From positions 248,001 to 312,000 of the forward strand of contig NZ_JACYFJ010000002.1 of the NCBI RefSeq assembly GCF_014855495.1: a stretch of 64,000 bases of DNA, read 5' to 3'. Positions 17,272-25,839 of this stretch are shown here, in pieces. The position numbers and the translations under genes were made by a program. The notes below the pieces were generated by a model, which was given only the letters and a program-made list of their open reading frames with translations, was not told the origin of the DNA and did no database searches. Source of the stretch: Euzebyella saccharophila (GTDB taxonomy: Bacteria; Bacteroidota; Bacteroidia; Flavobacteriales; Flavobacteriaceae). Position 1 is the stretch's first letter. Each line of letters opens with the position of its first letter.

Positions 17272-18314
17272 TTACTCAAACTTTTTAGTGCTGTTACCAG
17301 CTTAATATTTTCATCTTTTGTCCCAATAGTAAACCTTAATGTATTCTCACAAAGTGGTTGCGTACTTCTGTTTCTAACAACAACACCTAATTGCAACAAT
17401 TCATTATAGCGCTTGGTGGCGTCATCAACTTTTGCAAGTATAAAGTTGGCGTCAGAAGGATAGATTTCCGTTACAAAATCAATTTTGGGCAGTACGCTCA
17501 ATAACAACCTTTTCTGCTCCAAAATTTCATTTACTTCGGATAGAATTCTTGCGGGATTGGAAACCCGTTTCAAGGCATGTGCCTGGGTAAGCTCATTGAC
17601 ATTATAAGGGGGCTTAATTTTGTTCAGAACAGAAATGATTTCTTTGGAAGAAATACTTATTCCCAAGCGAATACCTGCCATTCCATAGGCTTTTGAAAGG
17701 GTCTGGGTTACGACTAAATTCCCGAAATCCTCCAATCTGCTTGTCCACGACATCTGATTGGAAAAATCAATATAGGCCTCATCCACAACTACCAAACCGT
17801 CAAAATTCTTTAGCAATGCTTCGATGGCTTCGGTCTTAAAACTATTCCCCGTTGGGTTGTTGGGAGAACAGATAAAAATCATCTTTGTGTTCTCATCTAC
17901 CTTGTTCAAGATTTCCGAAACATGTGGTTGAAAATCGGCAGTTAGTAGTACTTCCCTATTTTCAATATTATTGATATCCGCCAGTACCTTATACATACCG
18001 TAAGTGGGTGGCAAAGTGATGATATTGTCCTCACCGGGCTCACAAAATGCGCGGAACAACAGGTCCAAAACTTCATCGCTACCATTTCCTAAGAGAACTT
18101 GGTCCGTACGGATCTTTTTTTGTTCTGCCAACACGGATTTTAAGTTGCGTTGCTGCGGATCGGGATACCGGTTTACGCCATTCTCGAACGGATTCTCATT
18201 GGCATCCAAAAAAATCATTCGCGAGCCATCGCTCACGTATTCATCACGTGCAGAGGAATAGGGTTTTAGACCTTTTACGTTTTCCCTTGTGATATTTTCT
18301 AAACTAAAGCTCAT
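17268..18314 (-). CDS. hisC: Histidinol-phosphate aminotransferase
   Basis: A 348-residue fold-type I PLP enzyme. [17 protein letters not shown] and [12 protein letters not shown] are the usual substrate/cofactor loops, [10 protein letters not shown] holds the PLP-ring Asp, and [14 protein letters not shown] carries the Schiff-base Lys. It converts imidazole acetol phosphate to histidinol phosphate. It lies 12 bases after hisD and overlaps hisB, so translation is probably coupled. Confidence 0.97.
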   Translation of the reverse strand: MSFSLENITRENVKGLKPYSSARDEYVSDGSRMIFLDANENPFENGVNRYPDPQQRNLKSVLAEQKKIRTDQVLLGNGSDEVLDLLFRAFCEPGEDNIITLPPTYGMYKVLADINNIENREVLLTADFQPHVSEILNKVDENTKMIFICSPNNPTGNSFKTEAIEALLKNFDGLVVVDEAYIDFSNQMSWTSRLEDFGNLVVTQTLSKAYGMAGIRLGISISSKEIISVLNKIKPPYNVNELTQAHALKRVSNPARILSEVNEILEQKRLLLSVLPKIDFVTEIYPSDANFILAKVDDATKRYNELLQLGVVVRNRSTQPLCENTLRFTIGTKDENIKLVTALKSLSK

Positions 18315-18326
18315 TTGCCTTTCTAA

Positions 18327-19613
18327 TTATTTTGCTAGACTTTTTAGTCGCAAGGTTACGGCATTTTTATGCGCTTCCAAACCTTCGGCAGCTGCCATTA
18401 ATTCTATAGCCTCGCCAATTTCTTGTATACCCTCTGCCGATATTTTTTGAAAAGTCATACTCTTCATAAAACTATCCAAATTTACTCCACTATACTGTTT
18501 GGCATACCCGTTGGTAGGCAAGGTGTGATTGGTGCCCGAAGCATAATCTCCCGCACTTTCAGGAGTATAATTACCAATAAAGACCGAACCGGCATTATGA
18601 ATTTGATCAATAAAATAATTCTCATTTTCTACGCACACGATATAATGCTCTGGCCCGTATTCGTTAATAAGTTTTGCAGCCGTTTCATCATCGGAAACAT
18701 AGATAAGTCTGCTATTGTCAATGGCTTTTTGGGCAATGTCCTTCCTCGGAAGTTTTTCTAATTGTAGAGCCACCTCTTTCTCCACCATTTCAATCATTTT
18801 TTTCGAAGTAGAGACCAAAATCACCTGACTGTCTACGCCATGCTCCGCTTGGCTCAATAGATCAGAAGCAACAAATGAAGCATTGGCACTATCATCTGCC
18901 AATACCAATAACTCGCTGGGACCTGCAGGCATATCTATAGCCACGCCATATTTGGTGGCCAATTGCTTAGCAACGGTAACATATTGATTACCAGGTCCGA
19001 AAATTTTATAGACTTGGGGAATGCTTTCCGTACCAAAAGTCATCCCGGCAATCGCTTGGATACCACCAACCTTAAAAATTTGGGTAACCCCACAAAGGTT
19101 GGCCGTATAAAGAATTGCAGGGTGAATTTTTCCTTCTTTATTTGGAGGAGAACACAAAACAATTTCCTTGCAACCTGCAATTTTTGCAGGAATGGCCAGC
19201 ATCAAAATTGTTGAGAACAAAGGAGCCGTACCTCCAGGAATGTAAAGCCCCACTTTTTGTATCGGTCTTTTTTCCTGCCAACATTGAACACCGGGAGCCG
19301 TTTCTAAAGAAACTTTGTTGGTAGCCTGTGCTTGATGAAAAGCCTCAATGTTCTTTTTCGCCAGTTGAATGGCATTTTTTAGGTCTTCAGAAATAACAGT
19401 ACTTGCCTCCGTAATCTCTTCTTTTATAACCATTAGGTTATCAACCAAAACTCCATCGAACTTCTCGGTATATTTTTGAAGTGTTTGATCACCATTTTCT
19501 TTTACTTCCTTAAAAATAGCTTCTACGGTACCTTCAATATCCGCTAAGGTCTGCGTGGGTCTTTTTAAAACTTCACCCCAAGTACTCCGGTCCGGATTAT
19601 ATATCTTGTTCAT
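18327..19613 (-). CDS. hisD: Histidinol dehydrogenase
   Basis: About 428 residues from the ATG at 19613 (MNKIYNPDRSTWGEVLKRP); an in-frame extension to 19673 runs through the preceding GNAT gene and is rejected. Motifs include YIPGGTAPLFSTILMLAIPA, GPGNQYVTVAKQLA, the metal/substrate residues in MPAGPSELLVLAD and LSQAEHGVDSQVILV, and the catalytic Glu-His pair in NEYGPEHYIV. It performs the last two oxidations of histidine synthesis with NAD. Confidence 0.97.
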   Translation of the reverse strand: MNKIYNPDRSTWGEVLKRPTQTLADIEGTVEAIFKEVKENGDQTLQKYTEKFDGVLVDNLMVIKEEITEASTVISEDLKNAIQLAKKNIEAFHQAQATNKVSLETAPGVQCWQEKRPIQKVGLYIPGGTAPLFSTILMLAIPAKIAGCKEIVLCSPPNKEGKIHPAILYTANLCGVTQIFKVGGIQAIAGMTFGTESIPQVYKIFGPGNQYVTVAKQLATKYGVAIDMPAGPSELLVLADDSANASFVASDLLSQAEHGVDSQVILVSTSKKMIEMVEKEVALQLEKLPRKDIAQKAIDNSRLIYVSDDETAAKLINEYGPEHYIVCVENENYFIDQIHNAGSVFIGNYTPESAGDYASGTNHTLPTNGYAKQYSGVNLDSFMKSMTFQKISAEGIQEIGEAIELMAAAEGLEAHKNAVTLRLKSLAK

Positions 19614-19615
19614 TT

Positions 19616-20039
19616 TTAACTCAATTTTTTTTGGTAGTGATAACCAATGGGTTTGTAACCCAAATTGGACCAAAATTTATTTCCTCCTTCATTCTCTATA
19701 TAACAATTAAGCTCTGAAGCCTCACAGCCTTGCTTCTTAGCGTATTTAAGAATCCATTCTACCAATTGATTTCCTAGGCCCTGGCCCTGATATTCCCTTT
19801 TTTAAATACACATTGTCCAATTCTACATGTTTGCCAACGTAGTACTTGATCAATATCCAAATTCCAGAAATACCAATTAACTTTTCCCCGTCATATATTC
19901 CGGCACAATGATAATTATGGCCTATCATTTCCTTTTGACGGCTTCGTAGAAGATCCTCCGAAATATGCGGATTCAATTCTCGCAAGAGTGGAATGGTTAC
20001 TTCCAATTGGTCTTCTGGTATGATTCGGATTTGATACAC
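19616..20039 (-). pseudogene. Frameshifted GNAT acetyltransferase between hisG and hisD
   Basis: It starts at a GTG (20039) overlapping the hisG stop (TAGTG). The first 79 codons give a clean GNAT N-terminus to HVELDNVYLKK. The frame then breaks at a TTTTTTCCC-complement tract (19795-19803, A6G3 on the coding strand) and ends soon after in nonsense (GISGPGPRKSIG). Removing one base there restores EYQGQGLGNQLVEWILKYAKK, the acetyl-CoA-binding Q-x-x-G-x-G motif, and then the closing ENEGGNKFWSNLGYKPIGYHY segment to a stop at 19616, only 2 bases before the hisD ATG. The intact product would be about 140 residues. The break is a genuine mutation, a sequencing error, or a slippage site. Confidence 0.85.
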
Positions 20040-20896
20040 TATAAGACCATTTTCTCAATGGGGCACACCAATATACCTTCAGCTCCGGCTTCTTTCAACT
20101 CACCGATCACATCCCAAAATTTCTCTTTGTTGATAACGGTATGAACAGAGCTCCAACCTTTTTCCGCCAAGGGCAAGACGGTAGGACTGCGCATGCCCGG
20201 TAAAAGCGCTAAAATAGCATCTAATTTATCATTGGGAGCGTTTAAAAGTACATATTTGGACTGGCGCGCCTGTAAAACCGATTGAATCCTAAATTGCAAT
20301 TTCTTAAGGATTTCTTTTCGTTCTTGGGAAATTTGAGGACTTACGGCCAAAACCGCTTCGCTGGTCAACATCACCTCTACTTCTTTGAGGTTGTTTTTGA
20401 AAAGCGTACTTCCACTGGAAACTATATCACAAATGGCATCGGCAAGACCAATATTTGGAGCAATTTCCACAGATCCGTTGATGATATGCAAATCAGCCTT
20501 AACCCCGTGTTTATCCAAATACATGTTTACGGTGTTGGGATACGAGGTAGCAATACGCTTCCCTTCAAAATCGTAAACCGATTTATATTTGACAGATTTT
20601 GGTACCGCCAAACTCACCTTGCATTTAGAAAAACCTAATTTTTCTGCAATATCGATATCCTCCCCTTTTTCAATAAGAACGTTTTCACCAATAATGGCAA
20701 TATCAACTACCCCATCTCGCAGGTATTGTGGAATATCCCCATTACGTAAATAGAAAACCTCCATAGGAAAATTACGAGCGGAAGCCTTCAACTGATCCTT
20801 CCCATTATCTATGGAGATACCACAGTTTTTCAAAATAAGCAGGGAATCTTCATTCAACCTTCCCGATTTCTGTATAGCAATTCTAAGTTTTGTCAT
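20039..20896 (-). CDS. hisG: ATP phosphoribosyltransferase (long form)
   Basis: A 285-residue HisG_L enzyme, the first and feedback-regulated step. MTKLRIAIQKSGRLNEDSLLILK begins the periplasmic-binding-like catalytic domain; DIAIIGENVL and ADAICDIVSSGSTLF form the PRPP-binding region. The C-terminal ACT-like domain (about 212-285, ending AEGILVCPIEKMVL) is present, so no HisZ is needed and histidine inhibition is expected. It is the first structural gene, preceded by a leader-peptide attenuator. Confidence 0.97.
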   Translation of the reverse strand: MTKLRIAIQKSGRLNEDSLLILKNCGISIDNGKDQLKASARNFPMEVFYLRNGDIPQYLRDGVVDIAIIGENVLIEKGEDIDIAEKLGFSKCKVSLAVPKSVKYKSVYDFEGKRIATSYPNTVNMYLDKHGVKADLHIINGSVEIAPNIGLADAICDIVSSGSTLFKNNLKEVEVMLTSEAVLAVSPQISQERKEILKKLQFRIQSVLQARQSKYVLLNAPNDKLDAILALLPGMRSPTVLPLAEKGWSSVHTVINKEKFWDVIGELKEAGAEGILVCPIEKMVL

Positions 20897-20940
20897 TTTC
20901 TACTCTGTTGTGTTCAAATTTTGTCACTTCTTCTAAAAAG

Positions 20941-20967
20941 AAAACCCGTTTGATTTCTCAAACGGGT
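20941..20967 (-). terminator. his operon attenuator terminator
   Basis: On the minus strand ACCCGTTTGA (20967-20958) and TCAAACGGGT (20953-20944) form a perfect 10-bp stem with a 4-base loop, followed at once by TTTTCTTTTT. It lies 31 bases after the leader-peptide stop and 47 bases before the hisG ATG. That is where a transcription attenuator should sit. Confidence 0.85.
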
Positions 20968-20998
20968 CGTAAATATGTTGTAACACTACAATACATTA

Positions 20999-21052
20999 TT
21001 ACCTCGCTTGAGAGCAAGTGCAAAAATGATGATGTGTGTTTCTGTTTTTCAT
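20999..21052 (-). CDS. hisL: his operon leader peptide with three consecutive His codons
   Basis: ATG at 21052, TAA at 20999-21001. The 17-residue product is MKNRNTHHHFCTCSQAR, with a CATCATCAT run at 21034-21026. Ribosome stalling on the His codons when charged tRNA-His is scarce would change folding of the downstream RNA and block the terminator at 20941-20967. This is the same logic as enterobacterial hisL, but the peptide sequence is unrelated. The segment CTTGC...GCGAG over codons 12-17 could be part of the alternative structure (inference). Confidence 0.82.
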   Translation of the reverse strand: MKNRNTHHHFCTCSQAR

Positions 21053-21087
21053 TACGCTCGTAAAATTAAAACTTAATTTTTACCGTA

Positions 21088-21118
21088 CAAATTTATTTTA
21101 GTTATTTCCCAAAATCAA
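21088..21118 (-). promoter_or_regulatory. Promoter of the his operon
   Basis: The minus strand carries TTG (21118-21116), 20 bases, then TAAATTTG (21095-21088), a perfect match to the Bacteroidetes -7 element TAnnTTTG with a -33 TTG. It overlaps the last codons of the SPFH gene and places the transcription start about 25-30 bases before the leader ATG. Confidence 0.6.
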
Positions 21119-21913
21119 TGGAAGTCCACTTTCCCCAGAACCAACCACTACCACTTTGGCATTGGGCGATTTTGAAAGTTCTAATGTTGCATCAATACCT
21201 TTGTCCTGTAAAATTTTATCCGTCAACGAAGCACTTAAAATACGGTTGGCATCTGCCTTACCTTGGGCTTCTATACGTACTTTTTCCGCTTCTTTTTCTG
21301 CCGTCACCAATCGGAATTCGTATTCCAAAGATTCTTGCTCTTGCTTTAATTTACGCTCAATAGCTTCCTTTATGGTGGTAGGCAGAGTTACATCTCTCAC
21401 CAAAATTTCGTTTAATTGAATGTATTGGCCATCCACAATTTTTTTGGTCTCTTCAAAAATCTCACGTTGAATGGCATCCCTTTTACTAGAATACAATTGT
21501 TCCGGAGTATACCGCCCCACTACACTACGTGCCGCCGAACGAATTGCAGGTAGCAAAATGCGCTCTTTGTACATCTCACTTTTCTCTTTATGCAGTCTAC
21601 CCAAATCCTCGTATTTGGGCTGAAACCAGGTTGAGGCTTCTAATTGTATATCAAGTCCGTTGCTTGAAAGCACTTTCATTTTTTCATATACTTCTTGTTG
21701 GCGTACCTCGTAAACGAATACTTTGTTCCAAGGCGCTACAATATGAAAACCTTCTCCCAAGGGAGGTTCATCGGTAACCACACCGCCCGAAAACGTTTTG
21801 TACAGCACGCCCGCCTCCCCGGAACCTATGGTTACCGCAGATTTAGATATGATGATTACAAGTACAATTAATGCGAATATCGCCGGAAGGGCGATTTTTG
21901 GTAATTTATCCAT
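21098..21913 (-). CDS. Prohibitin-like SPFH membrane protein
   Basis: A 271-residue protein with an N-terminal membrane anchor (about residues 8-28), then an SPFH domain: VTIGSGEAGVLYKTFSGGV, GFHIVAPWNKVFVYEVRQQ and RSAARSVVGRYTPEQLYSSKRD. A long charged helix (RKLKQEQESLEYEFRLVTAEKEAEKVRIEAQGKADANR is the tract, split here by description only) mediates ring assembly in the family. A scaffolding or membrane-quality role is inferred. It follows the VWA membrane protein, with 9 bases between them. Confidence 0.88.
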   Translation of the reverse strand: MDKLPKIALPAIFALIVLVIIISKSAVTIGSGEAGVLYKTFSGGVVTDEPPLGEGFHIVAPWNKVFVYEVRQQEVYEKMKVLSSNGLDIQLEASTWFQPKYEDLGRLHKEKSEMYKERILLPAIRSAARSVVGRYTPEQLYSSKRDAIQREIFEETKKIVDGQYIQLNEILVRDVTLPTTIKEAIERKLKQEQESLEYEFRLVTAEKEAEKVRIEAQGKADANRILSASLTDKILQDKGIDATLELSKSPNAKVVVVGSGESGLPLILGNN

Positions 21914-21922
21914 GTGTCAAGT

Positions 21923-23947
21923 TTAGATTAATCCTATATATTTTCTTATGAACCACTCTGCCGCCAAGGAAATAGCTATGATAGCCAGTAGAATTTGAAA
22001 ATCTATCAAAGATACGATATTTTGACTGCTAACTTGAGTGGGCACCAAGCGCTGGTCATTACTTAAGGAATCTTTTAAAGCCTCCAATTCTTTTGGAAAA
22101 TAAAGATTCCCATTGTTACGTTCAGAAAGTCTTTTTAGCTTTTTATAATTGGTAGACAGAAACTGCTTTTCTATATCAAAATCCAAAATGGTAAAACTAC
22201 CGGATTTGCTTAAATTTTCATTTTTCACTGAAACGGTAAAATTATACTTTCCTGGTTTTAAATTACTTAAATCCGCGTCGTAATAATTATTATTGAGAAA
22301 CATGGGAATTTCCTGCTTGAATTTTCCATCTGCATTCTTTAATGAAAGAATCAGCTCCGCATCAGCATTAAAGACAAATGTATTATCAAAATAAGATGCT
22401 CCAATTTTAGCCTCCCTACTTCCTGCAAAAACTGTTTCATAGTCCAAGGTAAGACGCTCCTTGGCCTCATTACTGGCTAAGAAAAGAACAAGCTTTCCAA
22501 TAAACTGGTCAAAGCGTTCAAAGTTTTTATCTGCTCGGTACGTTTGCATTCGCCATTTCCAAAGTCCCTCACCATAAAAAACTGCCTGTCTTTTTTTTCC
22601 TTCGTACATTAGAGTCAATAGTGGCTCATCAATTTCCACTCCCTTTACCATTTGCCCAATTAACGTTTCAGAATCCGTAAAGTCCACCACTTCGCCCAAG
22701 TTACTCTTTATAGGAGGAAAGTCGTCTACCGAAAAATCATCTAAATTAAACAGAGTAAACCCTGAATTTAATACGGGGCTCACTTCCTCAGTTTGATCAT
22801 AACTATTTTTCGAAAAAGAGTTTTGGGCTTGATTGATAAAATCCCAATCTGCTTCACTACCGGTAATGGTGAAAACACTGGTGTTCGACTTTTCAATAAA
22901 CTCGTAAATGGACTTAAATTGAGATGTAGGCTGATAAAGTATGAACAAATCTACGTTTTGCATTATTTCCGAACTTACGGAAGATGAAACTAAAGAAACT
23001 GAGCGTTGCTCATTACTTTCTATGGCTTTTTTAAGGGCGGCGATATCCGGATGAACCAAATCAGAAACTAATAGGATATTTGTTTTTTCATCAACCACCT
23101 CTACGGCCACTTCCCTCCTATTATTGGAGGTGTTTTTTTCATTGGGAAGCTCTTGTACCGAAGCAACCACATTTTTCAACCCTATGGAATTGGCTTTAAT
23201 CAGATTGGTAACTACCTTACTATTGGAAATACCATCTAATTTTAATTGTTGTCTTTTCACCGTGTTTCCATCTACAGAGATCAATAATTCTGCGTTAATA
23301 GCTTTTTCTCCTGAATAATCAACGAAAATCTCAACAGGAAACTGGTTGTTTAAAAAGGCAAATTTATTGGCATTTACCTGTGAAATGGCCAAATCCTCAT
23401 ATGTTGTTGTATCTCCCACCGCAACGGAAAACAGTGACATTTGCTTACCCGCTTTAAAATAGTCGAAATCTTGACCAACAGTCTGGTTGCCGTCTGAAAG
23501 TAAAACCGTAACCGCGTTACTATTGGCAAAAATTTCCTTAATGGACTCCAGGGCCTGGGAAATATTGGTTTCGCTTTGGTCAAATTTTAAACTGTCTGAT
23601 GAAAGGTCCTTTCCAAAACCGTATGTGTGGAGATTAAATCTTTTGGAAATTCTATCATCATTCCCAAATGTTGTTACAGATTGCTTTAGAAATGAAGAAT
23701 CATTGGCAATTGAAGTACTTTCATCTACCAAAAGAATTAGATTAGCTTTCTCCGCGGTATATTGGTTTTTTACCACTTTGGGGTTGATCAGTAAAAGGAG
23801 AACTCCAAAAATAGATATAAAACGCAAAAAAGAGAGCACCCAACCGGTTTGCCCTCTTTTTTTTTGAATCTTAAAATACTGGAAAAGAACGATTCCTAAA
23901 GCAATACTAACGGCCAGAAGAATAAGAAGAACTGTTTGAATCTGCAT
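21923..23947 (-). CDS. VWA-domain membrane protein
   Basis: A 674-residue protein with two N-terminal membrane helices (about 1-25 and 38-58), a von Willebrand A segment starting LILLVDESTSIAND (metal-binding DxSxS) and continuing VLLSDGNQT, a large extracytoplasmic beta-rich middle, and a C-terminal membrane helix (LIDFQILLAIIAISLAAEWF). The arrangement resembles BatA/B-related or glutamine-amidotransferase-like membrane proteins of Bacteroidetes. Function is unknown. It is probably cotranscribed with the SPFH gene. Confidence 0.78.
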   Translation of the reverse strand: MQIQTVLLILLAVSIALGIVLFQYFKIQKKRGQTGWVLSFLRFISIFGVLLLLINPKVVKNQYTAEKANLILLVDESTSIANDSSFLKQSVTTFGNDDRISKRFNLHTYGFGKDLSSDSLKFDQSETNISQALESIKEIFANSNAVTVLLSDGNQTVGQDFDYFKAGKQMSLFSVAVGDTTTYEDLAISQVNANKFAFLNNQFPVEIFVDYSGEKAINAELLISVDGNTVKRQQLKLDGISNSKVVTNLIKANSIGLKNVVASVQELPNEKNTSNNRREVAVEVVDEKTNILLVSDLVHPDIAALKKAIESNEQRSVSLVSSSVSSEIMQNVDLFILYQPTSQFKSIYEFIEKSNTSVFTITGSEADWDFINQAQNSFSKNSYDQTEEVSPVLNSGFTLFNLDDFSVDDFPPIKSNLGEVVDFTDSETLIGQMVKGVEIDEPLLTLMYEGKKRQAVFYGEGLWKWRMQTYRADKNFERFDQFIGKLVLFLASNEAKERLTLDYETVFAGSREAKIGASYFDNTFVFNADAELILSLKNADGKFKQEIPMFLNNNYYDADLSNLKPGKYNFTVSVKNENLSKSGSFTILDFDIEKQFLSTNYKKLKRLSERNNGNLYFPKELEALKDSLSNDQRLVPTQVSSQNIVSLIDFQILLAIIAISLAAEWFIRKYIGLI

Positions 23948-24008
23948 GAAATAATCAGTTTTTCAGTTATAGGCCGATGCGCTTTTTTAGAAATCTATTA
24001 CTCTTGTT

Positions 24009-24755
24009 TTAGGTTAGCATACCGCCGTCTACATTCAAGACCTGACCTGTTACATAGGCGGACAAATCCGATGCAAAAAACAAACAGGCGTTGGCGATAT
24101 CCTCTGGAGACCCACCTCTCTTAAGCGGAATACCATCTCTCCACCCTTGAACGGTTTTTTCATCCAATTTTTCGGTCATTTCAGTTTCAATAAAACCGGG
24201 GGCAATGGCATTGCATCGTATGTTTCTTGAGCCTAACTCCAATGCAACAGATTTTGTAAACCCTATCATACCTGCCTTGGAAGCGGCATAATTGGTTTGT
24301 CCGGCATTTCCCTTAACACCAACTACACTGCTCATGTTTATAATTGATCCCTTGCGTTGTTTTAACATCGTACGCTGCACAGCCTTGGTCATGTTAAAAA
24401 CCGATTTCAAGTTAATTTCGATTACGCTATCAAAATCAGCCTCTGACATTCTCATCAAAAGATTGTCTTTGGTAATACCGGCGTTATTTACAAGCACATC
24501 AATGGAACCAAAATCTGCAAGCACATCCGCCACTAACTTTTCAGCAGCTTCAAAACTGGCGGCATTACTTTTATACGCCTTGGCTTTTACGCCCAACTCA
24601 TTTAATTCCTTTTCCAAAGCCATTGCAGGAGCCTCGCTAGAGCTATAGGTAAAAGCTACATTGGCACCTTGCTCGGCAAATACTTTGGCTATACCCGTGC
24701 CTATTCCTCTACTTGCTCCAGTAACAATAGCCACTTTTCCATCTAATAATTTCAT
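24009..24755 (-). CDS. fabG: 3-oxoacyl-[acyl-carrier-protein] reductase
   Basis: A 248-residue short-chain dehydrogenase. The cofactor motif is VTGASRGIGTGIA, the NNAG motif is VNNAGITKDNLL, and the catalytic triad is Ser in INMSSVVG and Tyr/Lys in YAASKAGMIGF. The C-terminal APGFIETEMT and VTGQVLNVDGGM match FabG. It reduces 3-ketoacyl-ACP with NADPH in fatty-acid elongation. It stands 61 bases upstream of the VWA gene. Confidence 0.94.
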   Translation of the reverse strand: MKLLDGKVAIVTGASRGIGTGIAKVFAEQGANVAFTYSSSEAPAMALEKELNELGVKAKAYKSNAASFEAAEKLVADVLADFGSIDVLVNNAGITKDNLLMRMSEADFDSVIEINLKSVFNMTKAVQRTMLKQRKGSIINMSSVVGVKGNAGQTNYAASKAGMIGFTKSVALELGSRNIRCNAIAPGFIETEMTEKLDEKTVQGWRDGIPLKRGGSPEDIANACLFFASDLSAYVTGQVLNVDGGMLT

Positions 24756-24815
24756 GCTAATTAATATTTTCTAGGTCTTAGTATCAAATATAAGTCTTGT
24801 TTGTGCAAGAACGAT

Positions 24816-24850
24816 AAAAAAATCCCGTTTCCGATATTTCGAAAACGGGA
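24816..24850 (-). terminator. Intrinsic terminator after sucD
   Basis: On the minus strand CCCGTTTTCGA and TCGGAAACGGG form an 11-bp stem (one G-U pair) around AATA, followed by a run of seven T. It lies 22 bases past the sucD stop. Confidence 0.85.
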
Positions 24851-24871
24851 CCTATTTTGCAAGAGAAGGGA

Positions 24872-25744
24872 TTAACCCAAAACCTCTTTTACTTTTTTAC
24901 CGATCTCAGCAGGGGAATCTACTACGTGTATACCATGCTCACTCATAATTTTCTTTTTAGCTTGAGCGGTATCATCACTACCTCCAACAATGGCTCCGGC
25001 ATGCCCCATAGTTCTTCCGGCAGGTGCGGTTTCACCGGCAATAAAGCCTACAACTGGCTTTTTACTTCTACTTTCTTTGTACCACTTGGCTGCGTCCGCC
25101 TCTAGCTGACCACCAATTTCGCCGATCATCACCACACATTCGGTATCCGGATCATTAATCAACAATTCCAAAGCTTCTTTTGTTGTTGTACCTATAATTG
25201 GGTCTCCACCAATACCAATGGCAGTAGTAATACCTAACCCTTGACGTACAACTTGGTCTGCGGCCTCATAGGTTAACGTACCTGACTTGGATACAATACC
25301 CACATTTCCTTGCTTGAAAACAAATCCCGGCATAATACCTACCTTAGCCTCACCTGGAGTAATTACACCCGGACAGTTAGGTCCTACCAAACGGCAATCC
25401 TTATCTTGAATATAATCATAGGCCTTAACCATATCTGCCACAGGAATACCCTCGGTAATCGTAATAATTACTTTAATTCCTGCATTAGCAGCTTCCATAA
25501 TAGCATCAGCGGCAAATGCGGGTGGAACAAAAATGATGGTGGTGTCCGCACCAACTTTTTCTACAGCCTCCGCAACTGTGTTAAAAACAGGCTTACCCAA
25601 ATGTTCCTGACCACCTTTACCAGGAGTTACACCTCCTACTACGTTGGTGCCGTAATCAATCATTTGACCCGCGTGAAAAGTACCTTCACTACCGGTAAAA
25701 CCCTGTACTATGATTTTGGAATCTTTATTTACTAAAACGCTCAT
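24872..25744 (-). CDS. sucD: Succinate-CoA ligase, alpha subunit
   Basis: A 290-residue protein. The CoA-binding Rossmann domain (about 1-130) contains [12 protein letters not shown] and [20 protein letters not shown]. The ligase domain contains the phospho-His loop in [20 protein letters not shown] (His phosphorylated during catalysis). It couples succinyl-CoA cleavage to NTP formation in the TCA cycle. The beta subunit is not in the window, a common separation in this group. It has its own terminator. Confidence 0.96.
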   Translation of the reverse strand: MSVLVNKDSKIIVQGFTGSEGTFHAGQMIDYGTNVVGGVTPGKGGQEHLGKPVFNTVAEAVEKVGADTTIIFVPPAFAADAIMEAANAGIKVIITITEGIPVADMVKAYDYIQDKDCRLVGPNCPGVITPGEAKVGIMPGFVFKQGNVGIVSKSGTLTYEAADQVVRQGLGITTAIGIGGDPIIGTTTKEALELLINDPDTECVVMIGEIGGQLEADAAKWYKESRSKKPVVGFIAGETAPAGRTMGHAGAIVGGSDDTAQAKKKIMSEHGIHVVDSPAEIGKKVKEVLG

Positions 25745-25839
25745 GTTTTATGGAATTCGTTAATCGTTATTATTCTTTTGTTATAATCATTCAAATGGAT
25801 GCCAACAAAAATATGGGATTGGCTTCGATTTCTAAAGGA

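Noticed and set aside
19795-19803. Programmed -1 ribosomal frameshift at the A6G3 tract
   Set aside because: A -1 shift leads to the wrong third frame. The correct frame needs one base removed (+1 shift, or loss of one A by slippage).
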